64,000 bases of DNA, from the NCBI RefSeq assembly GCF_036324505.1, contig NC_086370.1:21975790-22039789 (forward strand), written 5' to 3'. The notes under the pieces were generated by a model that made no database searches, had not been told where the DNA came from, and saw only the letters and a list, made by a program, of their open reading frames with translations. Origin of the DNA: Eleginops maclovinus. Its lineage: Eukaryota > Chordata > Actinopteri > Perciformes > Eleginopidae. The position numbers and the translations under genes are program-made. Shown here in pieces: positions 39,921 to 52,270 of the stretch. How positions within the stretch are numbered: position 1 is the stretch's first letter; every line of letters starts with the position of its first letter.

Positions 39921-40880
39921 AGTCTGGCTTTCTGTTCTGGCTGTTTATCAAAAACACCACGTCTCTTTGGTTTATACCAGCAGTGAAACAGTGTCAGCAT
40001 CACTTGGTTTATAACTGCTGGATTTGATCACTGGTCACCTCTAGATGTCAGTAAAGCAGCACGTGACTCTGCACCTCTTCAGAGAACCTGAATCCTGCTC
40101 ACAGTGTTTGAAAACGTCCCCCTGCTGCAGCTGGCGTCTCCATGTGCTCCTCTTCCTGCTTCCCTCTCAGTTAAAAAGCAAAGTAAACATACATTATGCA
40201 GCCCGTGACCCTGAGCTATAGCAGACCTGGCGCGTGTCCTCGAAAAGCCTCCAACGTGATGTCCTCACAAAATGTAAGACTTAAGAGTCTTTTTTAGGTC
40301 CGTCGGCATTTATAGGTTTCAGGGTGGCTGGCTCTTGTTTGGATTTGACACGCGCTGCATTGAGGCTAAGGGTTAGTGATTAAATGTCAGATTAAATGTC
40401 ACGCGGATATGTCAGGAGGGGAGGGGGGGAATTCAAGCCCATAAAATGCAATACAACAAAAAGAGAATCTTGCATTTGTGCCACTTTGTTCCTGCGTCTC
40501 TGCAACAAATGTGCACACACGGTGGTTTTTCCTACTTTCTCGCAGGGGCATAAACACAACATCAGAGTCAATAAGTGTTCCACAGTGGTCAGAGGGATCA
40601 AACATGAAGGCTGGCTGTTTAAAGCGCGGGTCTGTCCCTACAGCAGTCGTTCTTATCCCCCTGATACGCGAAAGAAAGGACACTGTGCTGACTTCACACA
40701 CAGCAGAGCATCTTTCTTATCCCTGAGATGTGGAGAAACAAAGTTACAACATCAGCAGGAGACACACTTCAGAGTAAAACACACAGCGGGGGGGAGTAGC
40801 TGTCTGAGCAGGACTCATTGTGGAGGGAAGCACCCCCAGCTAGTGGACAAAGGGGGGAAAACACATCAGTGATTGTGGCT

Positions 40881-41160
40881 TTCAAAGGGTTCCTATTATG
40901 CTGTGTCTGTAGTGAGTTATACAAGTTTTTGTGCATGTCAATGGTCTGCAGAGGCCCAAATCACTCCAGAGGGATTACTGGGACATGTCTCCATGCTTTA
41001 ATGTTCAGAAAGCTCTTTATGTTTCTCATACTGCCCGTGCTGCTCTGATTGGTTAGCTGGCCGTCTCTGTTGTGATTCGTCCTATCACGCATCTCAGGGA
41101 TTGTAGCCTCTACAGACCATTTACATGCACAAAAACCTACAGGAAAGGTAAACTCTTTAA
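40881..41160. mobile_element. MITE family A copy with both inverted ends
   Basis: The left end (CAAAGGGTTCCTATTATG ... TTTTTGTGCATGTCAATGG) is the imperfect reverse complement of the right end (CCATTTACATGCACAAAAAC ... GGAAAGGTAAACTCTTTAA). The arms are about 70-80 bp around a ~130-bp core, and no coding capacity is seen. This suits a non-autonomous TIR DNA transposon; the superfamily is not determined. Confidence 0.7.
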
Positions 41161-41465
41161 TCTTATAGCTGCTATTTTAATATTCATCGTCATCAAAGTG
41201 AATCGAATACTCCCACACACTTCCATGAGGGTATTACAAAACAGAGGTTTGTTATTTTAGCATTTTTAAATTGTGAAAGGTGAATCTCATGTGCCCGCAG
41301 AGTTTTAAAGGTGATGGTTTCCTCGGCCATGACGCTTCTTTGTAAAAGTTAGAGATAAAAAGGACATTCATCTTTCACAGAACAACAAACTAACTCTTGG
41401 TGAGTTGATTTGGGTTAAAACACAGAGGGGGGGCATTATAATAAGTATGAAACGCAACAAGAGCT

Positions 41466-41556
41466 GAATCAACACTTCTATAACACATTACAGCTTTAAG
41501 GAAGAAGTGGTTTTTGCAGGACTTGTATGATTTGCATTAAATTCTACGCTTTTCTA
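41466..41556. repeat. Dispersed repeat family C, copy 2
   Basis: Diverged copy of the 26.0-kb sequence, with ACACATTACAGCTTTAAGGA and TTTTTGCAGGACTTG. Confidence 0.5.
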
Positions 41557-41989
41557 TTTTGAAATTGTAATAAGGCCCGTTTAAAGTGTGCTTCATTATA
41601 TTGTCCAACTTTGTCCTGAAATGTGTTGAAAGATAGCATAAATGAAATGCATTTTTAGCAATAGTGCTGCTTTTCCCATTTGAGATCAATATCATTCTTT
41701 AGTGCATCTTGAATCTTGCATTAAACTGGAGATTTAATATGTTTGTGTGCATCCTCTGATCCTCCTGCTTTCATCTCCAGGAACAATGATTCATAAGTGA
41801 GCTTCAAAAGTTTAGTGGTCAAATCAAAGCCGTATAAAAGAAAACTACTTAAGCATTTATACAGTATACATACCAGGGGTTAGCTAGAAGAATATAGTAT
41901 GAGGGCAAAACTGTGGCGTTGAGCTTATGTATAACATATATCAATTCTCGCAAATAACAAGGCGACGTCAGAGCTCCATAGAAACAAAG

Positions 41990-42135
41990 CTGTCTCTGCC
42001 GTCTGACCAGACATCTGACCCCATCTCCATATTTCTGGACTCATTAAACCCTTTCTGACCAACAGAGAGATTGTTTTCTGGCATCACTTTCACATTTTTG
42101 GGAGAAAATCTTGCATTTTGGTTTGAGGGCGCACA
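41990..42135. repeat. Dispersed repeat family B, copy 3 (inverted)
   Basis: Reverse-complement arrangement of copy 1: GACCAGACATCTGACC, then TTGTTTTCTGGCATCACTTT and TTTTGGTTTGAGGGCGCA. Confidence 0.7.
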
Positions 42136-43689
42136 CCGACAGGAGGAGGGAGCAGAGACCCTGATACTGGTTTAGACAAAACCCTGATTATATACTAATT
42201 TAATATCATTTCTGGAGGATATTCGTGTGTGTGAGGCTCACTGGCGCTGGATTTAAGGGGATTACTTTACTTGTTGTTGTTCTTTTTTTCCTTATTTCCA
42301 TTTGTTATTTATTTTGTGGGTTTTTTGGTTCTTTCTCTTTGGGCATATAATCAGTGCAAGCTAGTGTGTCATTTGTATGTGCCTATACTTTGCTCTCCAT
42401 TGCTAACTAATAGCATGTTGTCCATGTGTATGCACTTCTTTAAGTTACAACCCTGGTTATGCCCTGCAGAGACTTAAAAAGATCATCAAATAAGAATACC
42501 TTTTCCTTCACGAACCCTCTTGCATTATTCATCGTGTTTGTCATGTGTCCTTTTCCCCTGCTTATATTGTCCTCCTGTCTCCGGCTCATGTGGCTGTTCC
42601 TCTCTCACGTCCCTCCCTTGGTTTCCCTTGCTGTTTTAAGTTTTATATATTTCTCCTACACACACAGAGGGTCAGATCCCAGTGGGACGACAAAACTTTG
42701 AGATGTTTTCTGATACATATTACCATGCAACACATGCTGTTGTTTTCCATCAGGGCTTCGAGGACGCTCTCTGACAGTATGAGATGTCATGTTGCGGTGC
42801 TCCGACTCAGCACAATCCTCCTCAAACCGCAGGACTTCCCCGGGCTGCCACACTGATTCCTACGCTGCAAAATCATCAGTGCTCAGTGAAGTGAAGGGGA
42901 AAAAACACACGTCACGGGGCCTGTGTTTATAAGTTCACCCCATCAGAGTTAATGTAGCTACCTCAGAGGCACATCAGCTATTCGAGGGAACAAACAAGCG
43001 TCTAATCAGCACTTGTCAACTGCAAATAATCAGTCGCTGCAGATTCAAAACGTGTTATCACGGGAGAATTGGCTGTGCAGATTTGACATGATGACCGCAG
43101 CCCTTGCTATCTCTAAACAGACTTTCCTTGAAAGGGTAATTTCACACTGGTGCATTTCTCCAGCTCAAAGCAAAACTGTACTTAATCGTCCCGCTACAGC
43201 TGCAGACATCAAGGGTGTCCTGACATCACGAAGCGTGTCCACGCAACGCTGTAATGGAGATTGTTTAGTTGGTCATTTGAAATAAAAAAAAAGGGGTCAT
43301 TACCGTGTTTTTTATTCATCTTCACATTCTCAAAGGGTTCTCAGAAATGTGCCTCAGGCGTTAGAGGAGAGCTGCAAACAGGAAGCCCTGGACACATAGT
43401 TGTGGTCTATAAGGACAAACGTGTTAGCAGAGAAAAGGAACTCCCAATTTCTATATTTGCTCTTATTTTCTATTTATTTTTTCAGTTTCTTTACCTATTT
43501 GTTGAATTTCTTTCAATTTCTTTATGTTTTTCTGACTCCTTAAATGCTCACCTTCACTCTTTGAAAATGCTGCTTCTTATCTTTTACCATTTTACAAAGT
43601 ACTGTTTTGTTTATTTGTAAAATAACGTCTGTATTTAATGCCTTTTATCCGCTCTGTTCCTTTGAAGTAACGTGGACATTTCCCCGCTG

Positions 43690-44030
43690 TGAGACCAGAA
43701 TATTTTCTAACTTGCATTCAAACTCTCCTGGTCACCCTGCAAACGCCATCCAACCTCTCCAGCTCATTCAGGATGCTGCCCGTCTATCTTCAACTTCCCC
43801 CAGTTCTACCACCACACCTCTACTCCGCTCCCTTCACTGGCTGCCAGAATCCACTTCAAGACCCTGGTCCTGGCCTACTGAGCTGTGAGGGGATCAGCCT
43901 CTTCCTACATCCAGGCCTTGGTTAAACCTTCCAATCCATCTCGCGCACTTTGCTCGGCGTCAGTCAATCGTCTTGCTCCTCCATCTCTGTGAGTCGGACC
44001 CAGCTACCCCACAAAAACACTCCTGTTACA
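43690..44030 (+). pseudogene. Degenerate LINE reverse-transcriptase C-terminal fragment
   Basis: Three plus-strand frames together give the end of a fish LINE ORF2: LIQDAARLS and TPLLRSLHWLP in one, RIHFKTLVLAY in another, then SSYIQALVKP and NRLAPPSL. At least two frameshifts are needed, so it is inactive. The style fits L2/Rex1-like elements. The matching 3' tail lies on the far side of the MITE at 44036-44511. Confidence 0.7.
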
Positions 44031-44035
44031 GTGCT

Positions 44036-44511
44036 ATCCATTGTAAAAGCTGGTGAATTTGTTACAAGGCCTAGGCTAACTCTATAAAGTGCTTTTTGTT
44101 GTTGTTGCAAGAATTTAATTGCCAAGCTGCAAACATCTGATGGAAACAGATGCATTTTCAGTTTTATGAGGGAAGATCTGCAGAGTTTCTGGTGTCCTGA
44201 TGTCAATGCGAAGCTCGTTCCACCATTATTATTACCTATTACACAGCTTTGTTGAATACTCAACTCTGATTGGTCAATTTGGACATTTCAGAGGTTGTTA
44301 ACGCTCGCTAACAGCCCGTTACTAAGGAGAACAGACTAAGGAGGATCAAGGGACTACGTGGCTTCATATTATTCTATCCTGGCTCCTGATTGGTAGGATG
44401 AGCTCCCCATCTGTTTCGATTGCATCTTGGGAATTAAATACTTACAACGACAAAAAAGCCCTTTATAGAGTTAGCCTTGGCCTTGTAACAAATTCACCGG
44501 CTCTTACAATG
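44036..44511. mobile_element. MITE with ~65-bp inverted ends nested in a LINE
   Basis: The left end (ATTGTAAAAGCTGGTGAATT, TTGTTACAAGGCCTAGGC, AACTCTATAAAGTGCTTTT) is the near-perfect reverse complement of the right end (AAAAAAGCCCTTTATAGAGT ... ACAAATTCACCGGCTCTTA). The ~350-bp interior has no coding capacity. It separates a LINE coding end from its tail. Confidence 0.8.
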
Positions 44512-44514
44512 GGA

Positions 44515-44640
44515 GGACTTGTCTGACGTGAATACATCTGCACTTTCCTTGATGTTCTGAGTTTGATTCTCTATGTTTTTTGCACTTATTGTAAGTCTCT
44601 TTGGATAAAAGCGTAAGCCAAATGTAATGTAATGAAACGG
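44515..44640 (+). mobile_element. LINE 3' tail (continuation of the 43.7-kb fragment)
   Basis: CACTTATTGTAAGTCTCTTT then GGATAAAAGCGTAAGCC and (AAATGTAATG)-type repeats form the classic 3' end of fish LINEs, in the same orientation as the RT fragment left of the MITE. Confidence 0.65.
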
Positions 44641-46069
44641 TTGGGAGGCCTCACTCTGAAAACCTCCCCTCTCAGACATCACGTGTACATTGTATAATAC
44701 ATTATTTGAAGTATTGTTATCTCCTGAATAGCTCTGAGCGTTGTTGTTTGTGTGTGCGTCGGATTTCCTGTCCGTCAGTCAGGCGGCGTCGCGACGATGA
44801 TGGGCAGAAAATGACCTGTTATCCTCTATTTATTTGGGCTTCTATTTCCCCTCTTGAAGGGCCAAATGATAGAAGGCGGAAGGTGAGTGAGCGTCTGTCA
44901 TGAAAATAGCGGAGGTGTGTTGAGCGGTTTCTGTGAGAAGCTCCCATTACCCTCCAATTCTGACACACTGGCACCATCTTACCTCCAACTAAAAGCTCCG
45001 TGAGCACTTTCAAAAAGAGAGTTCATTTCCTTTCTTTTGCAAGTTTCTCTAAGCTTGAAGTCTTCTGAAAACTTTCCAGTTAGAAATTAGAAAACATATG
45101 ATGTGTGAGTTTTAAATGAGACTCCAGGTCACTCCAGGAAACAACCATAAGACGATGCTTTACTCTTAATACTGCTATGAGTGAGGTCGCTCTTACAGAT
45201 CTTTGTCAGATCCTGTGTGCAGGACACCCCCCCGCAACTGTAAGGAGAATGTCGGCTCTCATTACATTGTGTAAGTAGGTCAATGACAATCAAGGAGCAT
45301 TAGAGAGAGATACTTCTGACTGATGACCTCTCTGTTTGTCTCATATTTATAGCACAGTGTCTCATAGCATCCTATAGTATTTCCCTAATGGAGTTGGTCC
45401 CTTCATTAAATGTTAACTCAGAAACTTACACTCTGCACTCATGTGCAAGAACGTTATTTACGCTCTGCAAACTGTGGGATCGCCCTGGAGGCGCTTTGAG
45501 GCCTTATAGTGAATAAGACAGGAACATTAGGGGGTAAACAAACACAAAAATTGGAGGATATTTGAGAAGAAAAACAAGTTTAACCCCAAAACATGTTGAA
45601 ACTTGCATCACTATCTCCAACACAATTATATTTCTATGCAACTAATTTGCAACAAACATGGTTTTAATGATATATAATGCTGGTTACAATATGAGGGAAT
45701 TAAGGTAATTATTACCTATTACATGGCTTTGTTGGATACTCTACTCTGATTGCTCAATTTGGACATTTCAGAGGTCGTTAATGCTCGCTAACAGACCGTC
45801 GCTAAGGAGAAATGACCGTTGCTAAGGAGGATCAAGGGAAGGAAAGAGGTTAAAAGACAAACAGCTGGACGTCAGAGACATATAAGAAGAAGAAGACAGG
45901 AATGAAACACTAAAGGGAACATGCTATAAAAAGCGTTTGATAAATTGATCTTTTTTTACAGGACTTTTCTCTTGTGGGACCTTTATTGACTGCATTAATT
46001 CCCTCAGCCACCAGCCCCAATCTTTCCCCTCGCTCATCAACCTTAATCCCTACCATGATCAAAATGTAA
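44641..46069. other. Intergenic
   Basis: Apart from the partial MITE at 45700-45845, I see nothing recognisable. Confidence 0.5.
45700..45845. mobile_element. Second, partial copy of the 44.0-kb MITE interior
   Basis: ATTATTACCTATTACATGGC, TTTGGACATTTCAGAGGTCG and TAAGGAGGATCAAGGGA match 44226-44350 closely. The inverted ends are absent. Confidence 0.7.
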
Positions 46070-46195
46070 CAAATCAGAGCAGACGGGGCTCCGGTTTCAG
46101 ACAGAGGGTGAAAAGAGGTGCTGCGGCACAGGCAGTATGAGAAACATAAAGAGCTTTGTGAACATGACGCACTAAATACTAATATGACTCCTGAA
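46070..46195. mobile_element. MITE family A fragment
   Basis: It shares AATCAGAGCAGACGGGGCTC, GGTGAAAAGAGGTGCTGC and ATGAGAAACATAAAGAGCTT with the 36.4-kb copy. The right part is diverged. Confidence 0.65.
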
Positions 46196-47439
46196 ACATT
46201 AGCAGAATATGTCCTGCTTCAGGAGGTATATAGGATACATATAGACATGGAATAATATATCTTCGTCCACTCATTGAAAAAAGAATAAACAATAAGGAAA
46301 CCGTCGCTTATTTACTCAGCAGCTAGCCATATAACCATTGCATCACACACCCGCAGGCCAACAGAAATGGGTCATTGAAAAAAGGAGAAGATCCTTGTGC
46401 ACTGAGAGTCTTCCCACGGTCTCCATGCTTCACTTCCACAGAGGAGCATGAATGAATAAGAAAACACAAATGTGACGACTAATGACCTGAGATGTGCTGT
46501 AAAGGGGTAGCAGTTCTGTTCAGTGCATATCCAACAGACGGAGATCGGCCTGCTCTTGAGACCGTTGCTCTTGTAATGCTCTCCGTCCTCGACGTTGGGA
46601 GGGTACACCGGGGTCAGATTACGCTGTGGAGGGAAGTTCACGGTAAGTCTTTCAATGCCATGTGATTCATCCGGTGCTGGAGGAGAGGATGGGTAAAGTT
46701 CAACTGGTCCAGCCGGCAGGGTCAGTCGTCTCTTAGCCAGGTTAGGAACTGCTGCTGTGCGCTTTCTGGAGACGTGGTGAAACGGGAGTTTGTAAACCAA
46801 CTACAGGTTATTAAATATTTCCCCAGAGGCAGAGACTTTCAAAAGCAAGTCAAGATTGTGTTTTTATTGCAGTTATGGTAGAAAAACATCCCATTTCTGC
46901 TTGTGAGGAATAAGAAATGTTTGTTTATCTTTCCAGAGGATTCTTACAATTGATGAGGAAACTAATCAAGCAGTAAACATGAGCTTTGGATATTTACTTT
47001 TCTGATTTAATTGTCTCCTAATTACGTTTAAAAGGGAAGCTAATTTCCACCCAGATTGTTTTTGTAAATATGATGATGAACATATTTCCAATGAAAGTCC
47101 TGGAAGAAAACCAGTGTGGATGGGTCAAATGAAGACGGGACTTTCACACTGGTGTTTGTGTCCCATGTGAAACAGGAATTCAATGTGGATTTATTTCAAA
47201 TACCATCTAGAAGTGATATTATTTTCCAACTGACCTTGTAGTGTTGGTGTTTTTCTATTGCTTATATGTTGTAAAATCACAATGTTAAGCCCCTGTTTCC
47301 AAATGGCAAAGATTATCTGGGAGAAAATCGTTTCCAAACTAACCATATTTAAGGGATGGAGATTGTTGCATTGGCCTTTGGTTCATTTGTAAGAAATGTC
47401 CATCACTATTTGTAATGCCACTGATGTAAATACGTCCCA
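46196..47439. other. Intergenic
   Basis: Apart from the unidentified open stretch at 46372-46800, AT-rich DNA with no recognisable feature. Confidence 0.5.
46372..46800 (-). other. Unidentified 142-codon open stretch (no ATG at its start)
   Basis: Open from a TAG at about 46801-46803 (minus) to 46372. No usable ATG in its first 110 codons. The composition looks protein-like (LTLPAGPVELYPSSPPAPDE, NFPPQRNLTPVYPPN), and AACCTGTAG just upstream could be an acceptor. I do not recognise the product. It may be an exon of an unseen gene, an lncRNA or chance. Confidence 0.2.
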
Positions 47440-47790
47440 CTGGGATGGTCCTTACTACAATGGTCCTCATAAAGACAGCAGTATAAGCATTCAAACACAC
47501 ACAAATGCTCCGTAATGAAGATAATAACCTCTTCTTCTCTTGTGAATCTGTATTTTCTTCAGCCTTGGACTTTTTCTAGCATAACAAGTTGTTTTATTGT
47601 CTTTTGTCTTGTTTTCTTTCGATTTAAAACCCCAACCGAATGTTTAATCCCACAAAACGAATCCAGGAATCTACAAGCCTCCAACGAAACTTAAATGAGG
47701 ATTCAGGATTTAGTTATTGGAAACAGAGTTCTATAGGAGAAAGGGTTTTTGTTCAATATAATTGGAGTGAAAGTGCACCAACTTAAGATA
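47440..47790. repeat. ~0.7-kb degenerate tandem repeat, unit 1
   Basis: Order of shared blocks: CAATGGTCCTCATAAAG; TTTTCTTCAGCCTTGGA; TTTGTCTTGTTTTCTTTC; CACAAAACGAATCCAGGA; CTCCAACGAAACTTAAATGA; AATTGGAGTGAAAGTGCA. The same order recurs at 48.17 kb. Confidence 0.75.
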
Positions 47791-48164
47791 ACAACATAAT
47801 AACAACAATAGTGGAACTAACAGTGAGTAGAGATGCACTTGGTTTATTCGAGTTGTTTTATGGCACTGTGATCTTTAAGGTGATGTTGAGGCATTTATTT
47901 TAAGTTACGAAAACCGTGCTAACTATGCTAATGCTAATCGCGACGCTAACAGTTAGCAAGAGGCTAGTTAAGTTGCTATGGCTAATTTAGTTCACTGTTG
48001 AGCTTCAATTGTGGTGAATGAGTGTATTTCATGTATCTGTACTGTAATATGTGTGTTCATCTGTGTTGCAGTTTAACCAAAAAACATAACTGAGAAGATT
48101 CAGTAAATCAACCTCAACCAAAGCCACTGGGTCTCTTTTTATTGGTTCGCTATCTGTCAGACAG

Positions 48165-48520
48165 AATATATGTCCTCACTACGATGGTCCTCATAAAGCA
48201 AACCATTTAAGCGTAAAACAACAACATACTCTACAATAATCTTGTCAGTCTTTATTGAATGGATGCTTTGTTGCCCTCTCTTATTACTCTGTCTTTTCTT
48301 CAGCCTTGGAACTTTTTTAACCAACAAAGTATTTAGCAGCTATTTTGTCTGGTTTTCTTTCAACTTAACATCGTTAACGACGTTATTGAACCACAAAACG
48401 AATGCGAGAGTTGATAAGTGTCCAACGAAACATAATTGAGAATGCAATTTAGACGTTTGGGAGCTTAAGAGACAGGGAAGTCTATTTTAATTGGAGTCAC
48501 AATTAGTGCATCTGTCCTCA
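48165..48520. repeat. ~0.7-kb degenerate tandem repeat, unit 2
   Basis: CGATGGTCCTCATAAAG; TTTTCTTCAGCCTTGGAA; TGTCTGGTTTTCTTTC; CACAAAACGAATGCGAGA; TGTCCAACGAAACATAATTG; AATTGGAGTCACAATTAGTG. It is offset about 725 bp from unit 1. Confidence 0.75.
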
Positions 48521-48690
48521 CTTCGACCTCCTCCCTATGATGTCATCACTACGCTGGTGGTCCTCACACAGATAGCAGTACAAACACAAACACACACAAG
48601 GACAATGAAATGCCTGATGCGTTGTGATTTCTTCTCCTATTGTTAGTCCTTCTTTGCTTCAGTTGTTGGAGGTACTTGAAGGGTAGTTCC
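48521..48690. repeat. Third, partial unit of the same repeat
   Basis: GGTGGTCCTCACACAGATAG, AAACACAAACACACACAAGG and CTTCTTTGCTTCAGTTGTTG match the first part of unit 1. Confidence 0.55.
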
Positions 48691-48749
48691 TTGGTGGTTC
48701 AACAGCTGGTTGAGTTGAATTTTGCAGGATTTTTAAATAAACACTACCG

Positions 48750-49215
48750 CGCAAAGATTAGATAGAACTTTACTGATCCTCATAGGGAAACTAAGGCAAC
48801 AAAATAAGAGTGAAACAGAGGACAGTAAAGAGTTACAACAAGGATAATAAGAAGGTAAATAAGGCTAAACATGACAGCCTGAATAAGAATAACAACACAA
48901 GGTAAAATTCCTTAAAACAAAGGTTATCCTCGTTTAAAATGTCCCTCTTGACTTGTTCCACACACCTCAACATCCATCTCCAATAAGGAAAAATCTGTCT
49001 GCATATCAGCTGAGGGTGAGGATACCCTCCGGCCCACAGATGTCTCCACAGCCCCACACTGACCCTGGATCAGGTGGATCTCCAGGGATCTCGCTGTCTG
49101 TCACAACCCATCTCGTCACACCCCAGTTGGCCCATATGTTCCCGGCAGGTGTCCTCCTCCCTGTCACCTTTGTGCTCCGTAACCCCTCCTGGAACCCGGT
49201 GTACTCCATACGGGA
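48750..49215 (-). mobile_element. Possible retroelement fragment (minus)
   Basis: Read on the minus strand, this ends in a tail resembling GATCAGTAAAGTTCTATCTA (48760-48790), a common fish LINE/SINE terminus. Upstream of it is a 67-codon open stretch (49006-49209) of unrecognised, Gly/Pro-rich sequence. Assignment to a known family is not possible by eye. Confidence 0.3.
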
Positions 49216-50272
49216 CGCAGAGGAAGAGGCTATTTTAAGGACTGGTCATGTGGGATTTTTTTTTTGTCTGTATAAGCACTTTAATAGCAGAGAGAGACGG
49301 ATCGTTAGAACATGAGGGAGAAAGCATTTTCTAATAGTTACTTTTTAAAAAATAATTAATACTTTAAAATATTTTTATAAATAATTGAATTTTTTTAAAC
49401 AATTGTATACTTTAAAAATGTGTTGGGGATTCTTATTGGAATTACAAATACTTTAACATGTCAGTAATGTTATACTTTTCACAAGTGGATTGCTTTTATA
49501 TTCAAAACTAAATAATTATATTAAAACTTGTATCATTCTATATAATTCTTTAAGGCTCTGAATGCTTTTTGAATTCCAATTAATTAATGATTTTCAAATT
49601 TAACATTACACATTTTTTGGGTGGATTCTGATTGATGTTTTAAGTGGTGTAAATATATGGAGTATCACAGAGAAAGAAGAAGATTCATATTTGATATTTA
49701 TTGAATAATTGAACACTTCCTAAAGTAGTGTGTACGAAAGGCTCTGGATGCTTATCTGAATTCAAACTAATTACATTTTTCAAGTGAGTGGATTTCTGTT
49801 TCACATTTGAAGCACTACGTCTGCAGAGTAAAATTGAGTCATATTTTTTAAGGATTTATTTTGTATTTGTTATTGAAGTTCAAAGATTCAAGTGTTTAAT
49901 TAAAAGAGGTTTCCATTTGATGTTTGAAATGCTATAAATGAAGAAAACCTCAATGATAATTTCCATTTGTAAGCTAAACTTTCCCACATTTCACCTGTCT
50001 TAAATTTCCTTTCCAGGTTCAGTCAGATGCACGTTGTATTTTCTTGCCTCCTTGGCTTTTTTCCTGCCTCGGTTTTTGTTCTCGCCTCTGGCTGCTGGAT
50101 TGAAAGGTTGGTGAGGACTGAGCCAAATGGATTTCTGTTCTGCACCGAGATGGTTTATTGAGTGGAGTTTCAACCTGCTGGGAAGCTGTCAATATGCCAA
50201 ACTTCGAAAGACTGCCTTTGATTTGCTAGTCTATTTCTATTCAAACTGATGCTGGAGAAAAGGTTGCATGTA

Positions 50273-50305
<33 letters not shown>

Positions 50306-51004
50306 GTGTTCATATATATCTTAATTGTGGCTTTACACACATGGAGGGGATGCTCCAGGTGCAGCAGACAGAAAACACATCTCAAATACAGTTTTTTGTT
50401 CATTAATCTGTGAAATAAATACTAAAAAGTGTTAAAATTCCCCTTAAAAAAAACATGCTTTTGGAATATATAATATTCTGGATCTTTTCGGAGGCCAAAG
50501 GTGAAACAAAAGTTGAAGATGTATTTTTGAGTTTAGCTTCGACTCATGTATTGATTATCCTTGTTGGCCATTTAAGGTTGTAATGGAGAGGACATTTAAA
50601 AGCCTTTTGGAGCCACTGGTGCAGGAGGTCCCCTGCTGGTCCATGCTGCCAGTGGCATAGTCTTATTATTTTTGGACTCGGCTGTGAAAAAAATGACCTT
50701 TTCAAATGAGAATAATTCAACTTTTACCCCTGAAACATGTCCTGGAAATTAGCTGCAAAAGGAAGGGAGAGCAGGTTAGGATCTTTGAAGAGATGGTTGT
50801 ATTTCAGCTGATTGGACCATTTTATATATTACTTATTATAATTATACTAATAATCTCTCTGACTAATAACCACATTCTCAAATGATTTTTTAAATTAAAC
50901 TTAAGGCTGTGTTTTGGATCTGCACTTTAATGTCATTTTCCAATTCCAGGCCATTTTTAAGAGGCCCTATTTAGCAAAATGTCAGGCTCAGATTTATATT
51001 TTGT
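49216..51004. other. Intergenic
   Basis: Very AT-rich 49.3-50.0 kb, and a short (TG/TA) tract at 50273-50308. No gene seen. Confidence 0.5.
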
Positions 51005-51259
51005 GCCTCTTCTGCTGCAGCACCTCTTTTCACCCTCTGCCTGAAACCAGAGACCAGAGTCTGTTGTGATTGGTCAACAGCTTAGAGATGTCCCGCCAAT
51101 AAATCAGCAGTCAAATGGAGGCGTTTCAGGCAGGGAGAGAAACGTCCTCTGGAGGGAACACAGGGACTTCAGCCTTTGCAGACCATTTACATGCACTAAA
51201 ACCTATAGACACACTACAGGAAAGAGAAAACCCCCAAAAGCAGAACAGGACACCTTTAA
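51005..51259. mobile_element. MITE family A copy
   Basis: It contains CAGCACCTCTTTTCACCCTC (reverse of the 36.4-kb block), GATTGGTCAACAGCTTAGAG, and the inverted end ACCATTTACATGCACTAAAA through AACAGGACACCTTTAA. Confidence 0.65.
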
Positions 51260-51894
51260 TAATATTGCTTTTCTGCAGTTTTTCGACTCAATGTCTCATA
51301 TAAAGTAGTTTTAAATGTCCCTGAGTGTATGAAGTATTCTCTACAAATGCATTTCCTTTGGTTGAAACCAAACAGAGGACTGGTGTGTATGTGAACACTG
51401 AACCAACCAATAGAAAAACACAGAAACTAACAGTTTCAGAGCGAACAAAGAAGCTGACAGGGTTCTGCTTAATAAAAAGAGAAACCATATCAACGGTGGC
51501 ATTGATCCCCGGGTCAATTGCTGTTATCCAACAGAAACAGTGGAGTGTGAATCCTTCACAGGCCCTGGTGTAATGAGTCAGGCCTCCAGTTACTTCACTC
51601 TGATGGGAACACTGGGGGAATAAATTCACACACAGAAGAGAGTGCTTCGAGGCTTTGTGAATCAGGAGAGTTTTACTTTTTTCTACCTTCGATTTATCCC
51701 CGCGCTCATCGTCGCCACACCTCAGTTCCTTCAATGCTTTTAACTCACAGTAAATGTAGACTCATGAACAGTGGTGCAGGGAGGATTTTTAAGGCCGTCC
51801 CAGAAATGAGCATCCCAACGTAAACTCACGCTAACGATACTTACACAATAGTGACTGTGTACTGTTGGGCCTCCAAATCCAATTTCCTGCGAAC

Positions 51895-52000
51895 GAGTGG
51901 TTTACAGTGTAGCATTATTAGCCCTGATATTTGCATGGGTCCCACAAGGCCTTTAGATAGGTTTAAGTGTACCATTTGACCCCTCCTGCACCGGAAGGCA
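51895..52000. repeat. Dispersed repeat G, copy 1
   Basis: GTAGCATTATTAGCCCTGAT, ATTTGCATGGGTCCCACAAG and TTGACCCCTCCTGCACC match 56029-56120 in order. Confidence 0.65.
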
Positions 52001-52155
52001 CACATGGTAAACTGACACATAAACTGAACTGCAAAACTACATTAGCTTTTGTAAAACATCATGCATTGTTTTATGATTCATAGGGCTTTTAAATAATAAC
52101 GTGTTTATTTGATCAATAAATGATTGTGACAGCCCAAGAGCCTGCTGCCTGTTGC

Positions 52156-52270
<115 letters not shown>

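Larger units (their letters stand above)
37832..40880. other. Intergenic
   Basis: About 1 kb of unremarkable AT-rich DNA, then the A-rich degenerate repeat, then about 1 kb with no recognisable feature. Short open frames around 40.4-40.9 kb have no family resemblance I can name. Confidence 0.5.
41161..43689. other. Intergenic
   Basis: Holds a family C copy and an inverted family B copy. The rest shows nothing I can name. Short open frames near 42.3-43.3 kb have no domain signature. Confidence 0.5.

Noticed and set aside
40396..40872. 158-codon plus-strand frame as a gene
   Set aside because: No domain or family signal, overlapped by other frames, no splice context. Left unannotated.
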